Positions 30,846-39,917 of a stretch of 64,000 nucleotides of DNA are shown here, in pieces. The DNA lies in assembly GCF_000426545.1 (NCBI RefSeq), contig NZ_KE384534.1:423115-487114 (forward strand). Direction: 5' to 3'. A program made the position numbers and the translations under genes. Below the pieces are notes generated by a model. It ran no database searches. It was not told the DNA's origin and saw nothing but the letters and a program-made list of their open reading frames with translations. The DNA is from Paenibacillus massiliensis subsp. panacisoli DSM 21345. GTDB lineage: Bacteria > Bacillota > Bacilli > Paenibacillales > Paenibacillaceae. How positions within the stretch are numbered: the stretch's first letter is position 1; each line of letters opens with the position of its first letter.

Positions 30846-31226
30846 ATGGTATCTGCAAAAAGAGCAAACACTGTCGTTCAGGAAGGGGCTAGCGAGGAGT
30901 TCAGTTATGTGGTACGGGGAGCGATGCTACGCTGCGGGTGTGGTAGCTTCCCAAATATGCTGAATTTACCAACATGTCACGGTATGTATATAAAAGGCCA
31001 GCCGTTGATGAATGTGGCAGACAGTAAGGCTGGCGATAATATATCAACCTTCGGAGTATGCGTGGCACGAGACAAGCCGTGTGAGCCAGAGGTGAATATG
31101 GAGTGGGTGAACGGCAAGCCGGACCTCCTGGTCGAAGGTAAGCCCGCGCTCCTGAGCTGCTCTTACGTCAATTGTATTCATCATGAGAATGGGATTATTT
31201 ATGTGGAAGACGACGGTCAGAAATAA
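30846..31226 (+). CDS. DUF4280 PAAR-like protein
   Basis: The 126-residue protein has the DUF4280 signatures GAMLRCGCGSFPNMLNL, NISTFGVCVA and the final CSYVNCIHHENGIIY, with several Cys and His that may bind a metal. DUF4280 proteins are regarded as PAAR-like spike tips and are found next to VgrG-like and Rhs genes in Gram-positive bacteria. ATG 30846 is 7 bases after AAGGAGG. The next gene starts 17 bp downstream, so the tip and the Rhs protein should be made together. Confidence 0.85.
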   Translation: MVSAKRANTVVQEGASEEFSYVVRGAMLRCGCGSFPNMLNLPTCHGMYIKGQPLMNVADSKAGDNISTFGVCVARDKPCEPEVNMEWVNGKPDLLVEGKPALLSCSYVNCIHHENGIIYVEDDGQK

Positions 31227-31243
31227 TGGGAAGGAGGAGCGAA

Positions 31244-34200
31244 ATGCTGGATCAAAAAGAGCGAAAGCATGAGAGTCTGACGCTTCAGGATATTTACCTA
31301 AAATGGCCTTACGGCCAGATTCGACTTGAACGAATCAAGATCATTCGCCATCCGGGTAATCACGCGCAGTTACTACTGCGGGGGCTCCTTCCGAAACATA
31401 ATGGCGAGCAGATCGTCGAGCAGGCGAGCGGCGGTGATCAGGTCGGATTATGGGCATATGGTCTGGGCGAAGATCAGGACTATCCGCTGTTCCTCGGGCA
31501 GCTTCATCAGTTGGACCTCCATGAAGTACAAAATAATCAATATGTTGAACTGGTCGTGATCTCGTATACATATCAAATGGATATTGAGCGCAAGAGCCGG
31601 TCATTTCAGCAGCTGAATATGCGTTATTCTGAAATCATCGATGAAGTGTTATCGCCTTATCGGCACCATCTTCAGGAAAATGCATTTGATACATCTAGGC
31701 AAATTGGTAAGCTGCTGCTGCAGTACGAAGAGACGGATTGGGAGTTTCTTCAGCGGATCGCTTCCCACGCAGGGGCCGTGTTAACTCCGGACGTCGCCGG
31801 TCATGAAGCGCGGATCTGGATCGGAGCACCGGTCGGATCAAGACGCTGGAAGCTGCCGGAAGGGACAGCCTACCGGCTCGGGCGGAAAGTGGATTCTTTC
31901 TTGACCGCGATCGCGGGGCCTTATGAAAATCTGCAGGAGAGTTCTTTTACCCGTTGTGTGATTGGGCTGGAGCAGTTAATGCAGTTGGGCGATCAGGTGG
32001 AACTCGGCGGGGTTTGGTATACGGTAATGGGAATAGAAGCGGAACTTCAAAAGGGAATCATGGAGTTTGAATATTTGTGTGCCCTTCCGGAAGGGGTTAG
32101 GCAGAACCAAAAATACAATTCGAACCTGGTAGGGCTCGCAGTAGAAGGTAAGGTCATCGGGGTTAAGCCGAATATGGCTAAGGTACATTTAGATATCGAT
32201 CAGGAGCAGGATGAAGCGGGAGCTGTCTGGTTTCCTTATTCATCGCCATTCAGTCATTTGCTTCACACGATGCCCCAGGTCGGATCCAGGATAAAATTGT
32301 ATTTTCCGGGACAAGACGAAGACGAAGCAATGCTGATCAATTCCGTACGCACGCCTCTGTCTGCCGGGGAAGAAGCGGCTGACAAAGCCAATCAGAAAAT
32401 GGCTGATTCCACGGTAAAGTCGTTCACGACTAGCTATGGCAAAGATTTTGTATTGGGACAGCAGGACATTTCCTTTACGGCCAAGGAGGGCTCCTTGTTC
32501 CTGTCGATTCATGAAGACAAGGGGATTGAACTGCATAGTGAGCAGGATATCATCTGGATGGCACCAGAAGAGATTGATTTTAGCGGATTCAAACAGTTTC
32601 AGGCGATAGCTGACGAGGAGATCATCGTCGTCGGCAAGGGCGGCAGCATAATCATTAACGACAATGTGGAGACGTCTGGTGAGGTCATTGTTGCTGAAGG
32701 TCGGGATCGGCAGTCGTATGCGAAGCTGACCAATCCAGAAGCTGAGCAGGCGAAGATTGATAAAGAAAAGGAGGGGTTCTGGGATAAGATCCAGACAGGG
32801 CTTGACGTGCTTGGTATGCTTCCTGGGGTGGGTGCCGTATTTGACGTAATCAATGCGGGGATCAGCTTAGGACGAGGTGATTTTCTCGGAGCGGGACTAT
32901 CGCTTGTATGCATGATACCTGGGGTCGGGGATGCCTTCGGAGCTGCCCGTCTGGCTGGTAAAGCTGCCAAAAAGGTCGGCAAAGCTGTTATGAAGTACGG
33001 TGGGGAGAAAGTGCTGAAGCTAGGCAAAAGCCAATTGGACAAGGTGCTCACGGCTGCAAAGAAGGTCATGGGGCAGACCGACCTCATTCGGAAGCAACTT
33101 GCAGAGAAGCTGGCGAAAACGCAGGCCGAGCTGGCGGAGAGAACGGGCAAGCTATTGCAAGCGGCGGCGAAGAAAACGGGCGCGGATAAATTGATGTCAG
33201 CTTTCAATCGCAAGGTACTGGATAAATTTAATTGTACAAAAAAGCTTAAGGATAAATTCTGTAAATGGGGCTTTGAACCGGTTGAGCTCATTACTGGGTT
33301 GATGATGAGTCAAGCAACAGATTTTGAATTCCCGGGTCCGCTACCGTTGGTCTGGGAGCGTCGATGGATCAGTGACAGTCGTTTCAGGGGATGGCTTGGC
33401 CATGGTGTGCATCATTCGCTGGATATGCGCTTAACGGTCATGAATGAAGGGATTGGGGTACTGCTTGATGATGGCCGGGCTGCGGCGTTTGAATTATTGC
33501 ATCGTGGCCGCATGGAGACCTTTAACCGCTCCGAGCGGTTGACGCTGCGTCGAATGGGACTCAACTATGCGTTGTTCGAGCATGAGCGACGACTGACGTA
33601 TTATTTTGCACCTGTGATCGGGAGCGAGGATCGGGGGGAACTTGATTCGTTAACTGAGGCCTCCATGCCGTACCAGTTGGTGAGCGTGGAAAATGAGCTC
33701 GGCCAGCGTATTGAACTGCATTATGACGAGCAGGGCTATTTGCAGCAGGTCATCGACAGCGTGGGACGGATACTTGAGATTAGTACGGATGCTACGGGAC
33801 GAATTGCGAAAGTAACCCACGTGTATCGCACAAATCCAGATAGCCCGCTTAGCGAGCAACGTGAAGTACTGGTGCAGTACCAATATAACGAATCTGGTGA
33901 CTTGATTGCCGTTACGGATGCACTGGGACAGACTACTTCTATAGCCTATGAGCAGCATCTGATGATTGAGAAGAAAGATCGCCATGGGTATAGCTTCTAC
34001 TGGCGTTATGACGGTCCGACCACAGGAGCGCGCTGTGTACATACATGGGGCGAGGATGGACTGCTGGAAGGACACATTGCTTATTTCGACGGATACAACG
34101 AGGTGACGAACAGTCAGGGGCATACGACGACTTATGAATATACTCCTGAATTCTACTGCACGGCGATCACGAACCCGTTAGGCGATCGATACGAATATAC

Positions 34201-36862
34201 CTATAGTGATACGGCTGATTTACTGTGCGCAAAGGACGCTGAGGGGCGTACTACGCAGTACATGTATGACGAGTTAGGCGAACTCGTGCAGATCATTCAG
34301 CCAGATGGTAGCAGTTGGAACTACGCCTACAGCGAGCAGGGGCAATTAATGAAAGTGACCGATCCGGAAGGTGGGAGCGAGTCTTGGGAGTATGACAAGC
34401 GAGGGAGATTAAGCAAGACGATCCGTTCTGATGGAGCCACAGCGACGTTCATATATGATGAACACCAGCGGCTGTGTGAACTGATAAATCCGTTGGGTGC
34501 GGTGACGACACTGACTTATGACGATCATCACAATTTGACCCGGATGATGATGCCGGATGGATCGAGTGCAGAGTGGGCCTATAATCACCGGGGAGAATGC
34601 CTCGAAACAACGAGTCCGCTGGGTGCGAAGCAGTATTTTACCTATGATGCGCTGGGTCGAGTGGTCCGTGCTGAACTGCCAGATGGCAATGTCGTGAAGC
34701 TGAAGTATAATGCATACGAAGAAGTCATCGCCGCGGAGGATTCACAGCAGCGCGTTACATTCGGGTATAGCCCGCTTGGTCAAATGACTTGGCGTGAAGC
34801 TAAGGGCAGAAGAGTTGAGTTGGTATATAACAACGAGGAAGAGCTAACGACAGTCGTGAACGAGCATGGAGAACGGTATGTCCTGGAGCGCGATGAGAAC
34901 GGCCAAATCGTTCGGGAAACGGGGTTTGACGGCATTGTCAGACAATATGTGCGTAGCCCTGGAGGGTTACTGGAAAGGATGGAGCGTCCCGGTGGCCGCT
35001 GGACGTCGTTCAGCTACGATGAAATGGGCCGGGTGACACAAACAGCTTATAGTGATGGTCTGGCCGAAACGTTCAAGTACAACCGGATCGGGGAATTGCT
35101 GGAGACCACCAATCCCTTTGCGACGGTCAAGCTGGAGTATGATGGGGCGGGGCGTCTAATCAAGGAATGGCGGGACAAATATTTCGTCGCGAGTGGTTAT
35201 GATGAACTCGGTAATCGGCTGGAAGTAAGTAGTAGCTTGGGCGCACAGATTAAGATGGACCGGGATGTGCTGGGCCAGATTAGTCAGTTACAGGCCGAGC
35301 AAGTGTGGCAGGGGCAGGGTAAGGGCAGTAATGAAACATCTTCCACGGCATCTAACAAGCCATGGACTGCGCAAATGACCTACAACAAGCTGGGACAAGA
35401 GATTGAGAGACTACTTCCGGGTGGTGCAGTAAGTCAGTGGCAATATGATATCGTCGGAAGACCGGAACAGCACAGGGTGAACACTGGCGGTCGAGAAAGT
35501 CGGAAAAGAAGGTACAGCTGGGGTATGAATTACCGTCTGAAATCACTGACGAACGAATTGACAGACAAGACGATTCGCTTTAACTATGATGACTTCGGCA
35601 CTTTGGTCGGGGCAAGTAACGATTTCGGGAAGATCTTCCGTATGGCGGACGAAGTCGGGAACCTGTACAGCAGCGGCCAGCGTACGGACCGGAAATATGG
35701 TGAAGGCGGGCGCTTGCTCGAATTCGAGGAAGCGACGTACAGCTATGATGAGGAAGGCCAACTGATCGAAAAGCTGGAGAAGGACGGCAGTTGCTGGAGC
35801 TATGAGTACTACGGCAATGGCATGATGAGCAAGGTTGTACGTCCAGATGGTCAGGAAGTGCTATTCACCTATGACAGTCTAGGACGTCGAATTGAGAAGC
35901 ACTTCAACGGCGTAGTATACTGTTATATATGGGATGGGAACCAGATTTTGCATGAGTGGACAGCAGACAGCAAGCAAGACGAGCAAGATGGAATGCCTGA
36001 AGCTGGCTTAGCTGCACCTCAAGGAGCAGCAGAAAAATTCAGATCACTGCTGTCTCAACCTGCTGCAGGAGAACCAGACCCTGTAAAACTGACGACTTGG
36101 GTATTTGAAGACGGGACATTCCGTCCAGCCGCCAAAATTACGACCGATGGTACGTATAGCATCATCACTGATCACCTGGGCACACCGGTAGAAATGTACA
36201 ACGAACAAGGGGAACGCGTATGGGCTTGTGAGCTGGACATTTACGGTAACGTCCAATCTATTCATCTCCAGGGTAAACGATCTGATTGTCCGTTCCGTTA
36301 CCCAGGGCAGTATGAGGATGAGGAGACAGGTCTGTATTACAACCGTTTCCGCTACTACTCACCGCATGAGGGGATGTATACGCAGCAGGACCCAATAGGG
36401 CTTAATGGCGGTTTAGTGCTATACGGGTATGTAAGTGATCCGAATGCTTGGGCGGATCCGTTTGGTTGGATTAAAGCCCCTGCTTTACTGCCCAATAAAC
36501 CGGGAGTATACATTTTATCCAGTGAATCAGCCAAGCTTGCTTATGTAGGGAGTGGAGTTGATATGAACACTCGGGTATCACAATTAAAACATACGAAAGC
36601 ACAAAAGTTATTAGGTATGGCTGACGTTATAGTTGAATATGTAGAGGTTAACTTAGGTGATGCAAAAAAATGGCCTAACCAGAATCATATTCTTAGACAT
36701 TTTGAGCAGATTGAGTATGATAATTTAAGATTCAATGAGAATTATGACTATACAATGATGAACGATAACAGGCCAGAGGCGATAAAGAAAAAAGCAAAAA
36801 ACATGGCTGAAGTTAAAAAGTTCGGAGCATCATCAAATCCAAAAGTGAGGTGTAAAGGGTGA
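31244..36862 (+). CDS. VgrG-Rhs polymorphic toxin with C-terminal GIY-YIG nuclease
   Basis: This 1872-residue protein has, in order, a VgrG-like region (about 1-470, signature LQYEETDWEFLQRIASHAG), a hydrophobic Gly-rich segment (about 510-570, LGMLPGVGAVFDVINAG), a Lys-rich helical linker and an Rhs N-plug region (EPVELITG, about 670). YD/Rhs repeats follow (about 800-1640), then the Rhs core end (DHLGTPVEMYNEQG, YDPIG-type boundary near 1717-1742) and a 130-residue toxin. The toxin has GVYIL...AYVGSG, an Arg after it and a conserved Glu in RHFEQIEYDNL, fitting GIY-YIG nucleases. No signal peptide is seen. ATG 31244 is used because GGAAGGAGG lies within the longer frame from 31226. The toxin-coding end is more AT-rich than the core. 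An immunity gene overlaps the stop by 4 bp. Confidence 0.9.
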   Translation: MLDQKERKHESLTLQDIYLKWPYGQIRLERIKIIRHPGNHAQLLLRGLLPKHNGEQIVEQASGGDQVGLWAYGLGEDQDYPLFLGQLHQLDLHEVQNNQYVELVVISYTYQMDIERKSRSFQQLNMRYSEIIDEVLSPYRHHLQENAFDTSRQIGKLLLQYEETDWEFLQRIASHAGAVLTPDVAGHEARIWIGAPVGSRRWKLPEGTAYRLGRKVDSFLTAIAGPYENLQESSFTRCVIGLEQLMQLGDQVELGGVWYTVMGIEAELQKGIMEFEYLCALPEGVRQNQKYNSNLVGLAVEGKVIGVKPNMAKVHLDIDQEQDEAGAVWFPYSSPFSHLLHTMPQVGSRIKLYFPGQDEDEAMLINSVRTPLSAGEEAADKANQKMADSTVKSFTTSYGKDFVLGQQDISFTAKEGSLFLSIHEDKGIELHSEQDIIWMAPEEIDFSGFKQFQAIADEEIIVVGKGGSIIINDNVETSGEVIVAEGRDRQSYAKLTNPEAEQAKIDKEKEGFWDKIQTGLDVLGMLPGVGAVFDVINAGISLGRGDFLGAGLSLVCMIPGVGDAFGAARLAGKAAKKVGKAVMKYGGEKVLKLGKSQLDKVLTAAKKVMGQTDLIRKQLAEKLAKTQAELAERTGKLLQAAAKKTGADKLMSAFNRKVLDKFNCTKKLKDKFCKWGFEPVELITGLMMSQATDFEFPGPLPLVWERRWISDSRFRGWLGHGVHHSLDMRLTVMNEGIGVLLDDGRAAAFELLHRGRMETFNRSERLTLRRMGLNYALFEHERRLTYYFAPVIGSEDRGELDSLTEASMPYQLVSVENELGQRIELHYDEQGYLQQVIDSVGRILEISTDATGRIAKVTHVYRTNPDSPLSEQREVLVQYQYNESGDLIAVTDALGQTTSIAYEQHLMIEKKDRHGYSFYWRYDGPTTGARCVHTWGEDGLLEGHIAYFDGYNEVTNSQGHTTTYEYTPEFYCTAITNPLGDRYEYTYSDTADLLCAKDAEGRTTQYMYDELGELVQIIQPDGSSWNYAYSEQGQLMKVTDPEGGSESWEYDKRGRLSKTIRSDGATATFIYDEHQRLCELINPLGAVTTLTYDDHHNLTRMMMPDGSSAEWAYNHRGECLETTSPLGAKQYFTYDALGRVVRAELPDGNVVKLKYNAYEEVIAAEDSQQRVTFGYSPLGQMTWREAKGRRVELVYNNEEELTTVVNEHGERYVLERDENGQIVRETGFDGIVRQYVRSPGGLLERMERPGGRWTSFSYDEMGRVTQTAYSDGLAETFKYNRIGELLETTNPFATVKLEYDGAGRLIKEWRDKYFVASGYDELGNRLEVSSSLGAQIKMDRDVLGQISQLQAEQVWQGQGKGSNETSSTASNKPWTAQMTYNKLGQEIERLLPGGAVSQWQYDIVGRPEQHRVNTGGRESRKRRYSWGMNYRLKSLTNELTDKTIRFNYDDFGTLVGASNDFGKIFRMADEVGNLYSSGQRTDRKYGEGGRLLEFEEATYSYDEEGQLIEKLEKDGSCWSYEYYGNGMMSKVVRPDGQEVLFTYDSLGRRIEKHFNGVVYCYIWDGNQILHEWTADSKQDEQDGMPEAGLAAPQGAAEKFRSLLSQPAAGEPDPVKLTTWVFEDGTFRPAAKITTDGTYSIITDHLGTPVEMYNEQGERVWACELDIYGNVQSIHLQGKRSDCPFRYPGQYEDEETGLYYNRFRYYSPHEGMYTQQDPIGLNGGLVLYGYVSDPNAWADPFGWIKAPALLPNKPGVYILSSESAKLAYVGSGVDMNTRVSQLKHTKAQKLLGMADVIVEYVEVNLGDAKKWPNQNHILRHFEQIEYDNLRFNENYDYTMMNDNRPEAIKKKAKNMAEVKKFGASSNPKVRCKG
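35648..36400 (+). repeat. Rhs core segment duplicated at 39305-39917
   Basis: This 753-bp stretch of the Rhs core is nearly identical to 39305-39917, apart from two internal deletions in the downstream copy (77 bp and a net 63 bp). Identity stops abruptly after the DPIG codons at the toxin boundary. Confidence 0.92.
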
Positions 36863-37749
36863 GTGTTGATTACATGGATATAAGAAAACGTTACTTGCGT
36901 CCAGAAGGAATAACAGTAGTAGTAGGGGAAGAGAAGAAGCAAGAAGATAAAATTATCTATATAACGAAGGATGAGTTATATAGACTAGTAGATGAACTAA
37001 CTCCTTCTAAAATTGTAATAGATAAGGGAATAGGCCTAGAAAGTAAGGAATTGCTCAATATTATTTCAACTAAAAAATCACTAAAATTTATTCGCATGCC
37101 TAATGACTACTTACCTTTGACAAATTTACCTTCTGATGATGTAAATGCACTGTGGATCAATCCATTTTGTGACAAAGAACTATTTAACGGATACCAAGAA
37201 TATAGTTGGGATTTAGAACACGTAATGCCGAATGTAGAGTTCTTTAGTTTTATGGATGGTGACGGAAGGTACGATTTAGCTGGAGTTACATCGAAAGCAT
37301 TTCCGAATCTGAAGTGGATCGAATGTATGCTGGATAAAAAGGGAAGGACGTTGGAAACGCTCCAAAATTTTTCTAACCTATCTTCTGTCTACCTGCATGA
37401 GGTTTGGAATCATCGGATATTTTCAGCCCTAAAAGAACATCAGATAAAGAGATTTAGGTTAGAGGGGTTTACACGTGGATTTTCATTCGAAGATATTACG
37501 AATTTCACAGAGGTAGAGGTGTTAAAGGTCAACGGATATCGTGAGCATTTTGATATGCAATTGTTAGCTAAGCTTCCGATTAAAGAGATTAGCTTTATTA
37601 GTTGTATTCGAATGGAGCACGTTGATGTCCTATTGCAGATTCCTACTTTAGAAAGATTAACCATAATAGATTGTAAAAAGCCACTAACCCAAGAAATGAA
37701 AGAGGTTCTTAAAGAAAAATTATTAGTGGCTGATGTGGACTTCCAGTAA
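36859..37749 (+). CDS. Probable immunity protein with leucine-rich-like repeats
   Basis: A 296-residue soluble protein whose GTG start overlaps the toxin stop (GTGA). The middle and C-terminal parts show irregular leucine-rich repeats (for example FPNLKWIECMLD, LQNFSNLSSVYLHEV, FTEVEVLKVNGY, IPTLERLTIIDC). Position directly after the GIY-YIG toxin and tight coupling are the main reasons to call it the cognate immunity protein. Base composition is AT-rich like the toxin end, which fits transfer as a toxin-immunity unit. Confidence 0.65.
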   Translation: MSVDYMDIRKRYLRPEGITVVVGEEKKQEDKIIYITKDELYRLVDELTPSKIVIDKGIGLESKELLNIISTKKSLKFIRMPNDYLPLTNLPSDDVNALWINPFCDKELFNGYQEYSWDLEHVMPNVEFFSFMDGDGRYDLAGVTSKAFPNLKWIECMLDKKGRTLETLQNFSNLSSVYLHEVWNHRIFSALKEHQIKRFRLEGFTRGFSFEDITNFTEVEVLKVNGYREHFDMQLLAKLPIKEISFISCIRMEHVDVLLQIPTLERLTIIDCKKPLTQEMKEVLKEKLLVADVDFQ

Positions 37750-37829
37750 TTTGCATGTAACATGCTCAGCTACCTTTGCTTTGGCTAATGAGTGTGAACT
37801 TGTTTTCAATCATATTGGAGGCTGGGATA

Positions 37830-38231
37830 TTGGAGAAATTGCTATGGGAAATAATTGAGGACTCAAAACAAAATAAAGCATTTTTGAAAAGTGAGGTTCA
37901 GTTCGAGACTCTTAAGAGGAGGTTATCCCAGTATGGGGAGCAGACAAATAAAGAGTTGATGGATGAGTTTCATAAATTGTGGGAAAAACTGAGGTTATCG
38001 GATGAGTTTGAAAGGCTTCATGAAGAAGAGGGCGGCATAATCAGTGACGATTGGAGCTATGAGCAGTTCTATATGGATTTTGGAAGCTGGATTGTTGCGC
38101 AAGGGAAAGATCTGTATTATATGTTTTTTAGAGAAGGTCACGAAGCGGTTCTTTCCTACATTGAAGAGCGTGGTGTTACGGAAGAAGACTATATGTTTGA
38201 AAGTATGATGTACGCTTTTAAAGGTGATTAA
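37830..38231 (+). CDS. DUF4240-domain protein (immunity-like)
   Basis: The 133-residue protein fits DUF4240: LLWEIIEDSKQN start, helical middle, then SYEQFYMDFGSWIVAQGKDLYYMF and a final MMYAF helix. DUF4240 proteins are common in immunity arrays behind polymorphic toxins. The TTG start at 37830 is supported by GGAGG 8 bases upstream; the frame is open further upstream without a ribosome site. It ends at a terminator. Confidence 0.7.
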   Translation: MEKLLWEIIEDSKQNKAFLKSEVQFETLKRRLSQYGEQTNKELMDEFHKLWEKLRLSDEFERLHEEEGGIISDDWSYEQFYMDFGSWIVAQGKDLYYMFFREGHEAVLSYIEERGVTEEDYMFESMMYAFKGD

Positions 38232-38243
38232 ATTGTTCTATAT

Positions 38244-38279
38244 ACCTTGATTGGCTACGGTCTAATCAAGGTTCTTTTT
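38244..38279 (+). terminator. Terminator after the first immunity genes
   Basis: ACCTTGATT (38244-38252) pairs with AATCAAGGT (38264-38272) and is followed by TCTTTTT. Confidence 0.85.
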
Positions 38280-38280
38280 G

Positions 38281-38439
38281 TATAAGCTTCCCCTAACTTG
38301 GCTGAGGAGGAGGCCTTCTGAGCTTTATTTTAAAGGCAAAAATATGAGCATGCTTGAAGCATTGGAGGATTGGAACTCAAAAGGTAATACTCATGTATTA
38401 AGCCAAGAACTAAAAGCTGCCTCAATGTGTCCAAGCTAG
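38281..38439 (+). pseudogene. Fragment resembling a toxin C-terminal tail
   Basis: A frame without its own start runs from the terminator to TAG at 38437-38439. Its last part reads KNMSMLEALEDWNSKG and onward to ...AASMCPS. It sits just before an immunity-like gene with AT-rich composition, the place where a displaced toxin end would be. No core sequence precedes it, so it would be a remnant. It may also be chance. Confidence 0.3.
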
Positions 38440-38447
38440 GAGGATGT

Positions 38448-38930
38448 ATGGAAATAAATGATATTTTAAAAGTGAAAAGATATGAAGAGCTACATATCTT
38501 CTTATCTAATTTTTTATTTCTTACCGAGACTAAGGTTCAGGAATTCTTGAAAAAAAATGATTTATTGCGAGCATTGGTAAAAAAGGAACTGCAAGTTGGG
38601 CACATTTCAAAAGCAAAGCTTGTACGAGGTGATAAGAAAATAAGCCTTGTATCATACTCTTTGAGCTACACTTTTTTTAACGATATAGAAGATGAGGTTG
38701 GTCAGCGTCCAAATGACGTTGAATTGGGTATTTTAATTCACTTTAATGATTTGAATGATATTACTTTTACTAGAGATATTGTTTCGGAGTTTGGGGATGT
38801 GGATTATGCAGATTTTAAGTTTGAGGAATTAACAAGTGTGATAGAAAAAGAAATACTTGATATGGATCAAGTGTATCTTCAAGTAATGCAGAATTTTTTC
38901 GAAAAAAGATTAAACATTGATCTAACATAA
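38448..38930 (+). CDS. Hypothetical protein, possible orphan immunity protein
   Basis: A 160-residue soluble, AT-rich gene product with no family I recognise. It is acidic and Phe-rich, with alternating helix and strand (LVSYSLSYTFFND, ELGILIHFNDLND). AGGAGG lies 4 bases before the ATG; a GTG at 38427 is an alternative. Its place in the chain of toxin fragments and immunity genes is the only hint of function. Confidence 0.55.
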   Translation: MEINDILKVKRYEELHIFLSNFLFLTETKVQEFLKKNDLLRALVKKELQVGHISKAKLVRGDKKISLVSYSLSYTFFNDIEDEVGQRPNDVELGILIHFNDLNDITFTRDIVSEFGDVDYADFKFEELTSVIEKEILDMDQVYLQVMQNFFEKRLNIDLT

Positions 38931-39247
38931 AACAGATTTACGCTACAACATTGGTTTCTATATCATACAGCAAACAAATGGGCAAAAGGAGCAAGTGAGG
39001 TTTTAGTGGTACTTATTATCACAAAGCCTTTGTGTTCTATTGTATAGAGATTATGAGATTAATAATCGAAACAATTTCGCGTGTGGAATTCTGCAACTCA
39101 TGGCCGGAGGTTTATACACAGGAAAGTTATAGGTATTTTATAGTAGAAAGAATTGAGAAACTAAAATTACTCAAGAAGGATTTTATAATGTCATTGTAAG
39201 CGAATATTTACATTTTTAGGAGATGATTTCATAGATTTAACTTAATC

Positions 39248-39300
39248 AAAAGAGTAGCGTAAATCCTCGGAAAATGGATTGTACAGCTACTCTTTTCTTT
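39248..39300. terminator. Terminator before the displaced Rhs cassette
   Basis: AAAAGAGTAGC (39248-39258) pairs with GCTACTCTTTT (39286-39296), followed by CTTT on the plus strand and by A-rich DNA giving T on the minus strand. The duplicated Rhs core starts five bases downstream. The 38931-39247 stretch before it shows no supportable gene. Confidence 0.75.
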
Positions 39301-39304
39301 ATAA

Positions 39305-39917
39305 GACGAAGTCGGGAACCTGTACAGTAGTGGTCAGCGTACGGACCGGAAATATGGCGAAGGCGGGCGATTGCTCGAATTCGAGGAAGCAACGTACAGC
39401 TATGATGAGCAAGGTTGTACGTCCAGACGGTCAGGAAGTGCTATTCACCTATGACAGTCTAGGACGCGACCGGGCAGCAGCAGACAGCAAGCAAGACGAG
39501 CAAGATGGAATGCCTGAAGCTGGCTTAGCTGCACCTCAAGGAGCAGCGGAAAAATTCAGATCACTGCTGTCTCAAGCTGCTGCAGGAGAACCTGACTCTG
39601 CGAATCTGACGACTTGGGTATTTGAAGATAGGACATTCCGTCCAGCCGCCAAAATTACGACCGATGGTACGTATAGCATCATCACTGATCACCTGGGCAC
39701 ACCGGTAGAAATGTACAACGAACAAGGGGAACGCGTATGGGCTTGTGAGCTGGACATTTACGGTAACGTCCAATCTATTCATCTCCAGGGTAAACGATCT
39801 GATTGTCCGTTCCGTTACCCGGGGCAGTATGAGGATGAGGAGACAGGTCTGTATTACAACCGTTTCCGCTACTACTCACCGCATGAGGGGATGTATACGC
39901 AGCAAGACCCGATAGGG
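39305..39917 (+). repeat. Displaced copy of the Rhs core with two deletions
   Basis: This segment is nearly identical to 35648-36400. The first deletion (77 bp) ends in one copy of ATGATGA, which is present twice in the parent (35745 and 35822), the footprint of slippage between direct repeats. The second removes a net 63 bp near 39466. The 77-bp loss changes the reading frame, so the upstream part is out of register with the Rhs reading frame. Confidence 0.92.

Noticed and set aside
33650-34123. A 157-codon open frame opposite the Rhs repeats
   Set aside because: It is antisense to the intact Rhs gene, has no ribosome site and no recognisable domain.
37750-37859. A frame before the DUF4240 gene reading ...ELVFNHIGGWDIGEIAMGNN as a possible toxin tail
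   Set aside because: It overlaps the well-supported DUF4240 start in another frame, has no start or homologous core, and is most likely chance.
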